From positions 126,845 to 190,844 of the forward strand of contig NZ_FNHX01000005.1 of the NCBI RefSeq assembly GCF_900103405.1: DNA of 64,000 nt, given 5' to 3'. The notes beneath the pieces were generated by a model. That model was not told where the DNA came from. It worked only from the letters and a program-made list of their open reading frames with translations, and searched no databases. The stretch comes from Polaromonas sp. JS666 (GTDB lineage Bacteria; Pseudomonadota; Gammaproteobacteria; Burkholderiales; Burkholderiaceae_C). Of the stretch, positions 52,481 through 64,000 are shown piece by piece; the stretch's first letter is position 1; the number at the start of each line of letters is the position of its first letter. Both the position numbers and the translations under genes were made by a program.

Positions 52481-53038
52481 ATGAATGCCCTGGACGCCAC
52501 GTCGACGCGACCTTATTTGATAAGGGCGCTCTATGAATGGTGCACCGACAACGGCTTCACGCCCTATGTGGCCGTGTCGGTGGATGAGACCGTGCAGGTG
52601 CCGCGCGAGTACGTGAAAAACAATGAAATCGTGCTCAACATCAGTTTTGACGCGACCTCGTCGCTCAAGCTGGGCAATGATTTCATCGAGTTCAAGGCCC
52701 GCTTTGCCGGCAGTGCCCGGGAAATCATGGTGCCCATCAGCCATGTGATCGCCATCTATGCCCGTGAAAACGGGCAGGGCATGGCTTTTCCCATGGCCTC
52801 GCCTGCCGCCGCCGGCCCGGTTTCCGGTGCCGGAAGCGGTGGTAGCGACGCCGGCCCGGCGGCGCCCGCCATGTCGCCGGCTCCCGCTCCAGCGCAGCAC
52901 AGCCCGGCGGATGGCCCCGAAGGCAAGATCATGCAGCTGGTGCCGGACAGCGCGCCCGATGCGCAAGATGGCGGCCCCGACAGCCCTGAACCCCCCAAGC
53001 CGCCGCGTGTGCGGCCTTCGCTGAAACGGGTCAAGTAA
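52481..53038 (+). CDS. sspB: ClpXP adaptor SspB
   Basis: Delivers ssrA-tagged proteins to ClpXP. The core is TRPYLIRALYEWCTDNGFTP, then VDETVQVPREYVKNNEIVLN and GNDFIEFKARFAGSAREIMV. A disordered Pro/Ala-rich linker ends in RPSLKRVK, the ClpX-binding tail (RPALRVVK in E. coli). I start at ATG 52481 (185 residues); TTG 52469 would add four. Confidence 0.93.
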   Translation: MNALDATSTRPYLIRALYEWCTDNGFTPYVAVSVDETVQVPREYVKNNEIVLNISFDATSSLKLGNDFIEFKARFAGSAREIMVPISHVIAIYARENGQGMAFPMASPAAAGPVSGAGSGGSDAGPAAPAMSPAPAPAQHSPADGPEGKIMQLVPDSAPDAQDGGPDSPEPPKPPRVRPSLKRVK

Positions 53039-53049
53039 AATCCCCTTGT

Positions 53050-53125
53050 GCCGCTTTAGCTCAGTTGGTAGAGCAACCGCCTTGTAAGCGGTAGGTCGTC
53101 AGTTCGATTCCGACAAGCGGCACCA
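53050..53125 (+). tRNA. tRNA-Thr (TGT)
   Basis: 76-base cloverleaf with the CCA encoded. Acceptor GCCGCTT pairs with AAGCGGC; the anticodon stem ACCGC/GCGGT encloses loop CTTGTAA with anticodon TGT (53083-53085), which reads ACA and, with modification, other ACN codons. TTCGATT is the T loop. It follows sspB by 11 bp. Confidence 0.97.
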
Positions 53126-53169
53126 TTTTTCCACCATCCTTGCCTTCCCCATGCAACATGGGTACCATA

Positions 53170-53188
53170 CGCTACCAATTTTGTAGCG
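53170..53188. repeat. Stem-loop downstream of the tRNA
   Basis: CGCTAC and GTAGCG around the loop CAATTTT. It is 45 bp past the tRNA, which itself is followed by a short T-run (53126-53130). Weak as a terminator; nothing else is recognised in the 124 bp between the tRNA and the next gene, and no second copy of the tRNA 3' end marks an att site. Confidence 0.35.
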
Positions 53189-53249
53189 AACCACCTGGCA
53201 GGGCTTTGGCTTTCATGCCTTCCTGCCGTTATTTGAAGAAGCCGGTTTA

Positions 53250-53567
53250 CTACTTTTTGCTTATTAGGATCTTGAGTCGGATTGAGGTAACCTTCCAACC
53301 TTTGCCTATAAGGCGAGCTTGGATCAAGGGGAGCAGCTGGCGGATCTTGGCGGCGGCGGCGTTGCCGCTGACCAGCAGGCACCAGGTTTCGCCGTCTATG
53401 GGCCCAGCCTGAACGGCGGGGCGCAGGGCTTCGGGCAGCAGCGATTCAATGGCCTTGAGCCTGTCGCTGGATTCCCGAACGAGTTCGGTCAGCCGCGCCA
53501 GGGAGGGCGAATTCCCGGCGGCCTGATAAGCGGAGAGCGCCTGCGGAAGGCGCCGGTCGGAAGTCAT
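53250..53567 (-). CDS. DciA-like DUF721 protein
   Basis: 105 residues from ATG 53567 (MTSDRRLPQALSAYQAAGNS). The pattern LARLTELVRESSDRLKAIES followed by LLVSGNAAAAKIRQLLPLIQ is that of the DUF721/DciA family, which loads the replicative helicase in many bacteria that lack DnaC. It is shorter than most DciA proteins and covers essentially the KH-like domain. It faces away from the M23 gene (51 bp between starts). Position next to an M23 peptidase and secA is usual for betaproteobacteria. Confidence 0.75.
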   Translation of the reverse strand: MTSDRRLPQALSAYQAAGNSPSLARLTELVRESSDRLKAIESLLPEALRPAVQAGPIDGETWCLLVSGNAAAAKIRQLLPLIQARLIGKGWKVTSIRLKILISKK

Positions 53568-53617
53568 GATGAACGGTGCGCGGCCTGATGAGCGCAAGCT
53601 TTTAAAGAGGTAGACAA

Positions 53618-54610
53618 GTGCATTTGATTATCACGGATGCGTGGCTGGCGAAAAGCCGGGCCATTTACTTAAGCGGGACAAAACTGGTTCTTGCGGGTTT
53701 TGTCGCCGCGCTGGCGCTCATGCTTGTGGCCGCGGGCCTCTACCACTGGGTGTTTCTCAAGGGGGCCCGAGAAGGCTGGCCGGTCGTCGGTTCGCTGGTC
53801 AAGCTCATGGTCAAGGACGAATTCGACCAGCGCGACCGTTTCATGCGTGAAAACCTCGACGTGATGGCCAAGCGGGTCGGCGAAATGCAGGCCAAGATGA
53901 TGCAGCTCGAGGCGCTCGGCGAGCGGGTGTCGGGCCTGGCAGGCGTCAATCCCAACGATATCAAGGTCACGCCCGGCCGCGGCGGCGCGCTGGTGGCCGG
54001 CCCCTCGCTCACCATGCAGGAGCTGCAGGCCACGCTGGCTGACCTGGACAAACTCACCGACCAGCGGGTTGACCTCATGACGGTGATGGAGTCGCGCCTG
54101 TTTGACCAGAAGATCAAAAAAATGATGGTTCCCACCCAGGAGCCGGTCGCCGGAGGCAACCTCGGTTCGCCTTTCGGTTGGCGCATAGACCCGATGAACG
54201 GCCGCTCCGCGCTGCACACCGGGCTGGATTTCCCGTCCGAACCAGGCACGGCCATCCTGGCCGCCGCGGGCGGCGTGGTCGTCACGCAGGAATACCACCC
54301 GGCCTACGGCAATATGGTGGAAGTCGACCACGGCAATGAGCTCGTCACGCGTTATGCCCACGCCTCGCGTGTGCTGGTCAAAAAGGGCGATCTGGTCAAA
54401 CGCGGCCAGAAGATCGCCGAAGTCGGCACCACCGGCCGGTCCACGGGCCCACACCTGCATTTCGAGGTGCTGGTGCAGGGCGTTTTCCAGGATCCGCAGA
54501 AATTCCTGACCGCAGGGCAAAAACTGCCCGGGCCCATGGTGGCGTCGGCTGGCGCGCGATCCCCCGTCCCCGCGCCTGTGCAGCCGGCACAGCTGCCGCG
54601 CCCCCACTAG
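53618..54610 (+). CDS. M23-family murein peptidase (LytM domain)
   Basis: Inner-membrane anchored zinc endopeptidase-like protein of 330 residues, starting at GTG 53618. One helix (KLVLAGFVAALALMLVAAGL) is followed by a coiled-coil region (MAKRVGEMQAKMMQLEALGE) and the LytM domain. The metal motifs HTGLDFPS and HLHFEVLVQG (HxH) are both present, with N-terminal GRSALHTGLD carrying the first ligand, so it is likely to be active rather than an EnvC-type activator. Pro/Ala-rich tail. It precedes secA by 211 bp. Confidence 0.88.
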   Translation: MHLIITDAWLAKSRAIYLSGTKLVLAGFVAALALMLVAAGLYHWVFLKGAREGWPVVGSLVKLMVKDEFDQRDRFMRENLDVMAKRVGEMQAKMMQLEALGERVSGLAGVNPNDIKVTPGRGGALVAGPSLTMQELQATLADLDKLTDQRVDLMTVMESRLFDQKIKKMMVPTQEPVAGGNLGSPFGWRIDPMNGRSALHTGLDFPSEPGTAILAAAGGVVVTQEYHPAYGNMVEVDHGNELVTRYAHASRVLVKKGDLVKRGQKIAEVGTTGRSTGPHLHFEVLVQGVFQDPQKFLTAGQKLPGPMVASAGARSPVPAPVQPAQLPRPH

Positions 54611-54821
54611 GCGGCGCGCCTGCCATGCGTGCGGGCATGGCTTTTCATTCCTGACGACGGTTTTCTCCCGGACGGCCGTGCAGCTCCCTTGGCAGCGCTA
54701 AAATCAGAAGTTTGGGCCCAGTTGAACTCACTGATGGCGCCCACACCTAGGTTCCGTACTCAATAAGGGATTTCGGCCGCATTGCCAGCTCATGGGGAGC
54801 GGTCAAGGCGGCCTCGCATTT

Positions 54822-57587
<2,766 letters not shown>

Positions 57588-57641
57588 GCGCCGGCACCGG
57601 CTGAACGTCTTCCAACACCCACTGGTTTCCCGGAGTCAACC

Positions 57642-58883
57642 ATGCCCGTCAATCTGGTCGCCACACCCGCTGCGGACCTTTACCCCGTGCCCGGCGTACG
57701 CTGGGGCATCACCGAAGCGGGCATACGCAAAGCCAACCGCAAGGACCTTTCCGTGCTGCTGCTCGATGAGGGCGCGTCGGTAGGAGCGGTCTTCACGCAG
57801 AACCGCTTTTGCGCGGCGCCCGTGCAGATCTGCCGCGAGCACCTTGCAAAAAACAGCGGCCGGACGGCGGGTATACGCGCCATGGTCATCAACACCGGCA
57901 ACGCCAATGCCGGCACCGGCGACGACGGCCTGAGCCGCGCGCACGCCAGCTGCATCGCGCTGGCTCGGCTGCTGAATATCGCGCCTGAGCAGGTTTTACC
58001 GTTTTCGACCGGGGTCATCATGGAGCCCCTGCCCAACGACCGCATCGCGGCGGGCCTGCCGGCCGCGCTGGCCGACGCGAAGGAAAACAACTGGGGCAAC
58101 GCGGCCGAAGCCATCATGACCACCGACACCGTGGCCAAGGCATTTTCCAAACGCATCAAGATCGCGGGCGCCGAAGTCACCATCACCGGCATCAGCAAGG
58201 GCGCCGGCATGATACGGCCGAATATGGCCACCATGCTGGGTTTCCTGGCAACGGATGCCTGCGTGGCGCAGCCGCTCATGGCCCAGCTGGCCCGGGAACT
58301 GGCCGAGGGATCGTTCAACCGCGTGACGGTGGACGGCGACACCTCGACCAACGACTCCTTTGTGGTGGTCGCCACCAATAAGGCCGCCCATGCACCTGTC
58401 GCTTCGCTGGACAGCGCTGAAGGCCAGGCCTTGCGCGCCGCCATGCTGGACATCGCCCGGCGGCTGGCGCAGGCCATCGTGCGCGACGGCGAAGGCGCCA
58501 CCAAGTTCATGACCATACAGGTCGAAGGCGGTAAGACCGGCGAGGAATGCCGCAAGGTGGCTTACGCGATTGCCCATTCGCCACTGGTCAAAACCGCTTT
58601 CTTTGCCAGCGACCCCAACCTCGGCCGCATCCTGGCGGCCGTCGGTTACGCCGGCATCGAGGACCTGGACCAGACCAAGATCGACCTGTACCTCGATGAG
58701 GTGCTGGTGGCCAAAAACGGCGGCCGCCATCCCGGCTACGTCGAGGCCGACGGCCAGCGCGTGATGAAACAGAGCGAGATCACGGTGCGCGTGGTGCTGG
58801 GCCGCGGCACGGCTGCCGACACCGTCTGGACCTGCGACTTTTCCTACGATTACGTCAAGATCAACGCCGACTACAGAAGTTGA
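57642..58883 (+). CDS. argJ: Bifunctional ornithine acetyltransferase/N-acetylglutamate synthase
   Basis: Recycles the acetyl group in arginine synthesis. The precursor self-cleaves before Thr197 in [18 protein letters not shown] (ACC at 58230-58232). [14 protein letters not shown] is the family signature; the C-terminal [15 protein letters not shown] ending is typical. 413 residues. It follows secA by 54 bp. Confidence 0.96.
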   Translation: MPVNLVATPAADLYPVPGVRWGITEAGIRKANRKDLSVLLLDEGASVGAVFTQNRFCAAPVQICREHLAKNSGRTAGIRAMVINTGNANAGTGDDGLSRAHASCIALARLLNIAPEQVLPFSTGVIMEPLPNDRIAAGLPAALADAKENNWGNAAEAIMTTDTVAKAFSKRIKIAGAEVTITGISKGAGMIRPNMATMLGFLATDACVAQPLMAQLARELAEGSFNRVTVDGDTSTNDSFVVVATNKAAHAPVASLDSAEGQALRAAMLDIARRLAQAIVRDGEGATKFMTIQVEGGKTGEECRKVAYAIAHSPLVKTAFFASDPNLGRILAAVGYAGIEDLDQTKIDLYLDEVLVAKNGGRHPGYVEADGQRVMKQSEITVRVVLGRGTAADTVWTCDFSYDYVKINADYRS

Positions 58884-58889
58884 GCCCGC

Positions 58890-59864
58890 ATGAACGAGCA
58901 GTTTGAGCGCCTGATCGCCCGCGTCGAATCCCTGATGGCGCGGATCGAATCCGTGCTGCCGCAACCGCTGGCCGCGCCGGACTGGACTGCCTCGATCGCC
59001 TACCGCTACCGCAAGCGCAGCTCCGGCCACGGCTCGCTGGAGCCGGTGCGGCACATCGGCAATATGCGCCTGGGTGACCTCAAGGAAATCGAGGACCAGA
59101 AGGAAAAGATCAAGCGCAACACCGAGCAGTTTGTGCTCGGCAAGCCCGCCAACAACGTGCTGTTGACGGGCGCGCGCGGCACCGGCAAGTCTTCGCTGAT
59201 CAAAGCCTGCCTCAATGAGTATTCCGCGCGTGGCCTGCGCCTGATTGAAGTCGACAAGGCCGACCTGACCGACCTGCCGGACATCGTCGACGTGGTGTCC
59301 GGCCTGCCTGAAAAATTCATCGTCTTTTGCGACGACCTGAGTTTTGAGGAAGGCGAGCCGGGCTACAAGGCGCTCAAGTCCATCCTGGATGGGTCGGTCG
59401 CGGCGGCCACGCCCAATGTGCTGATCTATGCCACCAGCAACCGGCGCCACCTGTTGCCCGAGTACATGACGGAGAACCTCACCTATACCCGTGGGGACGA
59501 TGGTGAGGTGCATCCCGGAGAGGTGGTCGAAGAGAAGATTTCGCTGTCCGAACGTTTCGGCCTCTGGGTCAGCTTTTACCCCTTCAGCCAAGACGAGTAC
59601 CTGACCATCGTCTCCCAGTGGCTGTCGTCCTTTGGCGTGGGCCCGGACGCGATTGCCGCGGCAAAACCAGCGTCGCTGGTCTGGGCGCTGGAACGGGGCT
59701 CGCGCAGCGGCCGCGTGGCCTACCAGTTTGCCCGCGACTATGCCGGCCGCGACACGGCCAGCCGGCCCGTGGCGGCGGCGCCCATTGCGGCTTACGAGCG
59801 GCCGGGCGCTGCCGCCGCTGCGTCGCCTGAGCAGGCCGACCAGGCCCCAGACCACTCGACATGA
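58890..59864 (+). CDS. DUF815-family AAA-type ATPase
   Basis: 324 residues. Walker A is LLTGARGTGKSSLIKA at residues about 87-102, followed by Walker B-like KFIVFCDDLSFEEGE. The DUF815 hallmark NVLIYATSNRRHLLPE comes next. The N-terminal 60 residues contain IAYRYRKRSSGHGSLEPVRH. The C-terminal tail is Ala/Pro-rich. Its cellular function is not established; it is widely found between argJ and mutT in this group. Overlaps the Nudix gene by 4 bp. Confidence 0.88.
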   Translation: MNEQFERLIARVESLMARIESVLPQPLAAPDWTASIAYRYRKRSSGHGSLEPVRHIGNMRLGDLKEIEDQKEKIKRNTEQFVLGKPANNVLLTGARGTGKSSLIKACLNEYSARGLRLIEVDKADLTDLPDIVDVVSGLPEKFIVFCDDLSFEEGEPGYKALKSILDGSVAAATPNVLIYATSNRRHLLPEYMTENLTYTRGDDGEVHPGEVVEEKISLSERFGLWVSFYPFSQDEYLTIVSQWLSSFGVGPDAIAAAKPASLVWALERGSRSGRVAYQFARDYAGRDTASRPVAAAPIAAYERPGAAAAASPEQADQAPDHST

Positions 59865-60322
59865 GCGTGCTGGTTGCTGACGGTGAACGGCCGCGTGAGG
59901 GCGGCGCGGACCGCAAGGTGGTCGATGTCGCGGTGGGTGTTTTGATCCGCCCCGATGGCGATTTCCTGCTGACCTCCCGCCCGCCGGGCAAGGTCTACGA
60001 AGGCTACTGGGAGTTTCCGGGCGGCAAGTTGGAGCAGGGCGAAAGCGTCGAGGCCGCGCTGCGCCGCGAACTGCAGGAAGAAATCGGCGTGACCATAGGC
60101 GCGGTCCATCCCTGGAAGGTCGAGATGGTCGACTACCCGCATGCGCTGGTGCGCCTGAATTTCTGCAAGGTGTTCGAGTGGACCGGCGAGCTGCAAATGC
60201 ATGAGGGCCAGTCTTTCGCCTGGCAGTCGCTGCCGGTCAGCGTGCAGCCTGTCTTGCCAGGCACAGTGCCGGTGCTGGCGTGGTTTGCCCAAGAGCGGGG
60301 TTTCGCCGGCGCGACCTGCTGA
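59861..60322 (+). CDS. Nudix hydrolase, MutT-type 8-oxo-dGTP diphosphatase
   Basis: 153 residues. The Nudix box is GGKLEQGESVEAALRRELQE followed by EIG, giving the full GX5EX7REUXEEXGU pattern. The preceding VLIRPDGDFLLTSRPPGKVY and the downstream aromatic segment WKVEMVDYPHALVRLNF suit MutT. It may sanitise the nucleotide pool. Coupled to the DUF815 gene by ATGA overlap. Confidence 0.88.
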   Translation: MSVLVADGERPREGGADRKVVDVAVGVLIRPDGDFLLTSRPPGKVYEGYWEFPGGKLEQGESVEAALRRELQEEIGVTIGAVHPWKVEMVDYPHALVRLNFCKVFEWTGELQMHEGQSFAWQSLPVSVQPVLPGTVPVLAWFAQERGFAGATC

Positions 60323-60346
60323 TTTTCGCCGCTTCGCCGGAATACC

Positions 60347-61021
60347 TCAGCCGGCAAATACCCAATTTTTACTCGCCCCCAGCACAGCGTCGGGGTAGGG
60401 TGATTTGCCGCGTGAACCGTTGTAGCGCCCCAGGCCCATAAAAAGGTCGCCGCGCTCCCTGTCCAGGTAGTGGCGCAGGATCACGCAGCCAAAGCGCAGG
60501 TTGGTCTGCATGTGAAAGAGCTTGCCCGGGTCGCCGTCCCCGATCACGCGTGTCCAGAAGGGCATGACCTGCATGTAGCCGCGCGCCCCCACGTTGCTGA
60601 CCGCGAATTTGCGGAAGTTGCTCTCGACCTGGATCAGGCCCAGCACCAGCGTGGTGTCCAGGCCGGCGCGTTTGCTTTCGTACCAGACGGTCTGCAAAAA
60701 CTCCTTGCGGACCTGAAATTCGGGTTTTTTCTTCTTGAGCCGGTCGCTCATGGCGCCCAGCCAGCGCAGGTAGGCCAGGCGGCTTTCCGTGTCCTTGAAT
60801 TCGGGCACGGGAGGCGCCTGGTTGGCGATGGCCGAACTCAGCGCGGTGCGCACCGAGTCGACCAGCGGCTCTTCAATTTGTGCGCCGGCATGCGCCCGCC
60901 CGGCCAGCAGAAAGGGACTGCAGGCCAGGGGCAAAGCCAGGCAGCTTCGCCGGGAGAGCCCTTGCGCCTTTGCCGGGGCACCGCCGGATGCGGACATGGT
61001 CAATGAGCGCACGGAAACCAT
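60347..61021 (-). CDS. Lytic transglycosylase (SLT domain)
   Basis: 224-residue periplasmic muramidase. The signal is Tat-like (GLSRRSCLALPLACSPFLLA). The SLT motif is present: VLGLIQVESNFRKFAVSNVG with the catalytic glutamate in ESNF, then ARGYMQVMPFWTRVIG and FGCVILRHYLDRERGD. ATG 61021 or ATG 60997 is possible; neither has a strong Shine-Dalgarno sequence. It follows proS on the same strand by 8 bp. Confidence 0.86.
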   Translation of the reverse strand: MVSVRSLTMSASGGAPAKAQGLSRRSCLALPLACSPFLLAGRAHAGAQIEEPLVDSVRTALSSAIANQAPPVPEFKDTESRLAYLRWLGAMSDRLKKKKPEFQVRKEFLQTVWYESKRAGLDTTLVLGLIQVESNFRKFAVSNVGARGYMQVMPFWTRVIGDGDPGKLFHMQTNLRFGCVILRHYLDRERGDLFMGLGRYNGSRGKSPYPDAVLGASKNWVFAG

Positions 61022-61028
61022 GAAAAAC

Positions 61029-62771
61029 TCAAAGCGCCAGCTTTCCCTTGAGGAAGTCGAAGGCGGTTGCCGCGTCGATCTTGCTGGAAGCCGCGTCGCG
61101 GCGGTGCTGGTACTCGAGCTGGCCGTCCTTGAGGCCGCGGTCGCCTATGGTGATGCGGTGTGGCACGCCTATCAGTTCCCAGTCGGCGAACATGGCACCG
61201 GGCCGCTCGCCCCGGTCGTCCAGGATCACGTCCACGCCGGCCGCGAGCAACTCGCCATAAAGCTTGTTCGCGGCGGCTTCGACCTCGGGAAAGCGGTCGG
61301 GGCTGATGGGGCACAGCACCACGGTGAAGGGCGCGATGGCGTCGGGCCAGATGATGCCGCGCTCGTCGTGGTTCTGCTCGATGGCTGCGGCCGGCAGGCG
61401 CGTGATGCCTATACCGTAGCAGCCCATCTCCATGAACTGCGGCTTGCCGTTCTCGCCCAGGAAGGTGGCGTTCATGGCCCGGCTGTATTTGGTGCCGAGG
61501 TAGAACACGTGGCCGATCTCGATGCCGCGCTCTATCGCCAGCGCGCCTTTGCCGTCCGGCGACGGGTCGCCAGCCACCACGTTTCGCAGGTCCACCACCA
61601 GCTCGGGTTCGGGCAGGTCACGGCCCCAGTTGACGCCGGTCATGTGGAAATCGACTTCATTGGCGCCGCACACCCAGTCGGCGAGTGCCGCGGCTTCGCG
61701 GTCCACCACCAGCTTGACGGGTTTTTTCAGGTTCAGCGGGCCGAGGTAACCCGGCTTGCAGCCGAAATGGTCTTCGATCTCGGGCAGGGTCGCGAAGCGG
61801 AAATCCGCCAGGCCCGGCACCTTGCCGACCTTGACTTCGTTCATGTCGTGGTCGCCGCGCAGCAGCAGCAGCCAGACCTGCGATTTGACGGGCTTGCCCG
61901 CCTCGTCGAGCTCGTCGGTGGCCAGCACCAGCGACTTGATGGTGGTATTCAGCGGGATGCCCAGCAACTCGGCCACGTCGGCGCAGGTGGCCTTGCCCGG
62001 GGTCGGTGTTTTGGCCATGGCCTGCGATGCCGGCTTGCGAGCGCCCTGGGGCGGCAGCGCCTCGGCTTTTTCCATGTTGGCGGCGTAGTCGCTGCCGGGG
62101 CAGTAGACGATGGCGTCCTCGCCGGTCGCGGCGATCACCTGGAATTCCTCGCTGAGGTCGCCGCCTATGGCGCCGCTGTCGGCAGCCACCGCGCGGTAGC
62201 TCAGGCCGAAGCGGTCAAAAATCCTGCGGTAGGCGGCCGCCATGGCCTGGTAGCTGGCTTTGGCGCCGGCCTGGTCGCGGTCGAAGCTGTAGGCGTCCTT
62301 CATGATGAACTCGCGCCCACGCATCAGGCCAAAGCGCGGCCGGCGTTCGTCGCGGAACTTGGTCTGGATCTGGTACAGGTTCTTCGGCAGCTGCTTGTAG
62401 CTCTTGATGTCCTGGCGCATCACGTCGGTGACGACTTCTTCGCTGGTCGGCTGGACCACGAAGTCGCGGCCGTGGCGGTCCTTGATGCGCAGCAATTCGG
62501 GGCCCATTTTTTCAAAACGGCCGGTTTCCTGCCAGAGCTCGGCCGGCTGGATCACCGGCATGGTCATTTCCACGGCGCCGGCCCGGTTCATTTCCTCGCG
62601 CACGATGGCTTCGACCTTGCGGATCACGCGCAGGCCCATGGGCATGTAGTTGTAAACGCCGGCGCCCAGTTTCTTGATCATGCCGGCCCGCATCATGAGC
62701 TGGTGGCTGACGACCTCCGCGTCGGCAGGGGCTTCCTTGAGGGTGGAAATGAAGAACTGGGAGGCTTTCAT
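61029..62771 (-). CDS. proS: Prolyl-tRNA synthetase
   Basis: Charges tRNA-Pro. A 580-residue bacterial-type enzyme with the cis-editing (YbaK-like) insertion between motifs 2 and 3 ([20 protein letters not shown] ... [11 protein letters not shown]). Motif 2 is [25 protein letters not shown] (in part [17 protein letters not shown]) and motif 3 is [18 protein letters not shown]. The start [20 protein letters not shown] is the family norm. Divergent from rppH. Confidence 0.96.
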   Translation of the reverse strand: MKASQFFISTLKEAPADAEVVSHQLMMRAGMIKKLGAGVYNYMPMGLRVIRKVEAIVREEMNRAGAVEMTMPVIQPAELWQETGRFEKMGPELLRIKDRHGRDFVVQPTSEEVVTDVMRQDIKSYKQLPKNLYQIQTKFRDERRPRFGLMRGREFIMKDAYSFDRDQAGAKASYQAMAAAYRRIFDRFGLSYRAVAADSGAIGGDLSEEFQVIAATGEDAIVYCPGSDYAANMEKAEALPPQGARKPASQAMAKTPTPGKATCADVAELLGIPLNTTIKSLVLATDELDEAGKPVKSQVWLLLLRGDHDMNEVKVGKVPGLADFRFATLPEIEDHFGCKPGYLGPLNLKKPVKLVVDREAAALADWVCGANEVDFHMTGVNWGRDLPEPELVVDLRNVVAGDPSPDGKGALAIERGIEIGHVFYLGTKYSRAMNATFLGENGKPQFMEMGCYGIGITRLPAAAIEQNHDERGIIWPDAIAPFTVVLCPISPDRFPEVEAAANKLYGELLAAGVDVILDDRGERPGAMFADWELIGVPHRITIGDRGLKDGQLEYQHRRDAASSKIDAATAFDFLKGKLAL

Positions 62772-62834
62772 GGGCGGTTTTCGGGGAATCCGGGGTTGGA
62801 AATGGGGGAAAAGGTGCTGCAGCCCGCCGTGCGC

Positions 62835-62863
62835 TTGGCGCTGGGGCCTTCGCTGTGCATAAT
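62835..62863 (+). promoter_or_regulatory. Probable rppH promoter
   Basis: TTGGCG at 62835-62840 and CATAAT at 62858-62863 with a 17-bp spacer, about 32 bp before the rppH ATG, in the 123-bp gap divergent from proS. The -35 matches four and the -10 five consensus bases. Confidence 0.6.
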
Positions 62864-62894
62864 GGACTCAGTTTAAAAAATTTGAGGTTTGATT

Positions 62895-63596
62895 ATGCTT
62901 GACCGGGACGGCTTTAGGCCCAACGTCGGCATCATCTTGCTCAACCAGAGAAGTCAGGTATTTTGGGGCAAACGTATCCGTACCCACTCGTGGCAGTTTC
63001 CGCAGGGTGGCATTGATCGGGGCGAAAATCCCGAGCAGGCCATGTACCGCGAGTTGCATGAAGAAGTGGGGCTGTTGCCGCAGCATGTGAATGTGCTGGC
63101 CCGAACCCGAGACTGGTTGCGCTATGAGGTGCCTGACCGGTTCATCCGCCGCGATGCGCGCGGACATTACAAAGGCCAGAAGCAAATCTGGTTTCTCCTT
63201 CAACTGGTCGGCCACGACTGGGACTTGAATCTGCGCGCCACCGACCATCCTGAATTCGATGCCTGGCGCTGGAATGACTACTGGGTACCACTGGACGTGG
63301 TGGTCGAATTCAAGCGCGGTGTCTATGAAATGGCGCTGACCGAACTCGCCAGGTTTGTTCCGCGCGTGGACAACCGGGCCGAGCCGCGCCCCGACCATCG
63401 CAACCGCTATCTGCGTGGCGGCTTGCATCAGCGCGACCATTCGAACCCGCCGGGCGAAGCCGGATTCCATGCCTCGGGCGAGTCTTTTCACGCCCAGATC
63501 CGGCCGGGCGCCTCTTTTGAATTGCCGCCGGGCGCCACCTTTGAACCCGATCCGCAAACCAGTCTGGGTACGGATCCCACCAACACAAAACCATGA
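62895..63596 (+). CDS. rppH: RNA pyrophosphohydrolase RppH (NudH) with C-terminal extension
   Basis: Nudix enzyme that removes pyrophosphate from 5' mRNA ends and triggers decay. [20 protein letters not shown] is the conserved start from ATG 62895. The Nudix box is [20 protein letters not shown] with VGLLP after it. The catalytic domain ends near residue 165; a further 65 residues follow, charged and then Pro/Gly-rich with the repeats PGASFE and PGATFE, absent from the 176-residue E. coli enzyme. 233 residues. Overlaps the next gene by 4 bp. Confidence 0.93.
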   Translation: MLDRDGFRPNVGIILLNQRSQVFWGKRIRTHSWQFPQGGIDRGENPEQAMYRELHEEVGLLPQHVNVLARTRDWLRYEVPDRFIRRDARGHYKGQKQIWFLLQLVGHDWDLNLRATDHPEFDAWRWNDYWVPLDVVVEFKRGVYEMALTELARFVPRVDNRAEPRPDHRNRYLRGGLHQRDHSNPPGEAGFHASGESFHAQIRPGASFELPPGATFEPDPQTSLGTDPTNTKP

Positions 63597-64000
63597 AATT
63601 CAAATGGGTCTTTTTGGCCACCTCCTTCCTGATGGCGCTTAACGCCTCGGGTCCGGCACAAGCCCAGGTATACGCGCTCGAGGACCCCGCCGACTGGAAG
63701 GAAATCGAGACGCCGCCGCCACCGGCGTTTGATATCAAGAAACTGATCACCCTTGAGGTCTCACCCAACTCCCAGCTGGTCTACGGCGTGGATCCGGCGA
63801 CCATCAGCATCTCCCCGAAAGACGGGATCGTGCGCTACGTGATGGTGGCTTCCAATGCCAGCGGCGCCCGCAATGTGATGTACGAAGGCATACGCTGCTC
63901 GACCGGCGAATTCAAGACCTATGCCCGCTATTCCCCGGACGGGAAGTGGACCGATGTGAGCAAGCCGGAATGGCGCTCGCTGTTTGAAAACATGCCGTCC
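63593..64000 (+). CDS. CNP1-like family protein (5' part)
   Basis: Starts at ATG 63593 and runs open to the end of the window, 136 codons without a stop. The signal peptide is [20 protein letters not shown] ending near AQAQV. Then come [20 protein letters not shown] and [20 protein letters not shown], which match the CNP1-like uncharacterised domain known from betaproteobacteria, usually next to rppH or proB. Periplasmic, function unknown. It overlaps the rppH stop (ATGA). Confidence 0.82.
   Translation, partial: MKFKWVFLATSFLMALNASGPAQAQVYALEDPADWKEIETPPPPAFDIKKLITLEVSPNSQLVYGVDPATISISPKDGIVRYVMVASNASGARNVMYEGIRCSTGEFKTYARYSPDGKWTDVSKPEWRSLFENMPS

Noticed and set aside
53126-53249. Possible integrative-element remnant beside tRNA-Thr
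   Set aside because: No integrase fragment and no second copy of the tRNA 3' end were found in the window.
53056-53382. A minus-strand 108-codon frame ending in CRNRTDDLPLTRRLLYQLS
   Set aside because: That ending is the tRNA-Thr gene translated backwards, a known annotation artefact.
53618-54821. A secM-type arrest peptide upstream of secA
   Set aside because: The 211-bp gap before secA contains no short frame with an arrest-like motif, and the upstream gene is an M23 peptidase.

Overview
The window is high-GC chromosomal DNA of a Burkholderiales betaproteobacterium, most likely Comamonadaceae (Polaromonas/Rhodoferax-like). I infer this from the protein sequences and from gene orders typical of that group: mrcA<>pilMNOPQ-aroKB-dgt-gltBD, an mla operon that contains mlaA and runs into ibaG-murA-his-hinT-tatABC, petABC-sspAB, and an M23 peptidase-secA-argJ. 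Nearly all of it is conserved housekeeping DNA. There is no rRNA, CRISPR array, prophage or complete insertion sequence, and one tRNA gene (Thr, TGT).

Layout. 1-4.2 kb: the 3' end of a cytochrome c biogenesis gene, the msrPQ methionine sulfoxide repair pair, then lysA and lptM facing cyaY. 4.2-12 kb: PBP1A, divergent from the type IV pilus assembly operon pilMNOPQ. 12.2-18.6 kb: aroK, aroB, a dGTPase, an MFS transporter, an orphan periplasmic binding protein and a REP-associated tyrosine transposase (RAYT) bounded by inverted repeats. 18.8-25.1 kb: glutamate synthase gltBD, followed by a 317-bp gap holding a broken copy of the gltD 3' end. 25.4-43.4 kb: one long same-strand run of phospholipid transport (mlaFEDACB), an ABC-2 exporter, ibaG, murA, the histidine pathway (hisGDCBHAFIE), a small membrane protein, hinT and tatABC. 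43.4-48.6 kb: a DegS/DegQ-type protease, a Nif3-family protein, a membrane protein with a degenerate GGDEF domain, pdxA and mscL. 48.7-53.1 kb: the cytochrome bc1 complex, sspA, sspB and tRNA-Thr. 53.2-64 kb: a DciA-like protein, an M23 peptidase, secA, argJ, a DUF815 ATPase, a MutT-type Nudix protein, a lytic transglycosylase, proS, rppH and the start of a CNP1-like gene.

How the genes work together. Envelope building dominates: peptidoglycan synthesis and remodelling (mrcA, murA, M23, transglycosylase), outer-membrane lipid homeostasis (mla), protein export (sec, tat) and pili. The histidine operon makes HisG in its short form, which in known cases needs HisZ; hisZ is not in this window. 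The Rieske protein carries a twin-arginine-like signal and so should use the Tat system encoded about 6 kb upstream.

Accessory signals. The most interesting departures are small: (i) a VapBC-like toxin-antitoxin pair with a perfect 31-bp palindromic operator between hisD and hisC, overlapping hisC by 4 bp; (ii) a 63-residue, low-GC (about 44%) two-helix membrane protein packed between hisA and hisF; (iii) the RAYT element, whose downstream repeat ends about 12 bp before the probable gltB promoter; (iv) the duplicated gltD tail with palindromic repeats; and (v) a GGDEF protein whose signature has become YYDRC. I did not find a large undescribed multi-gene system.
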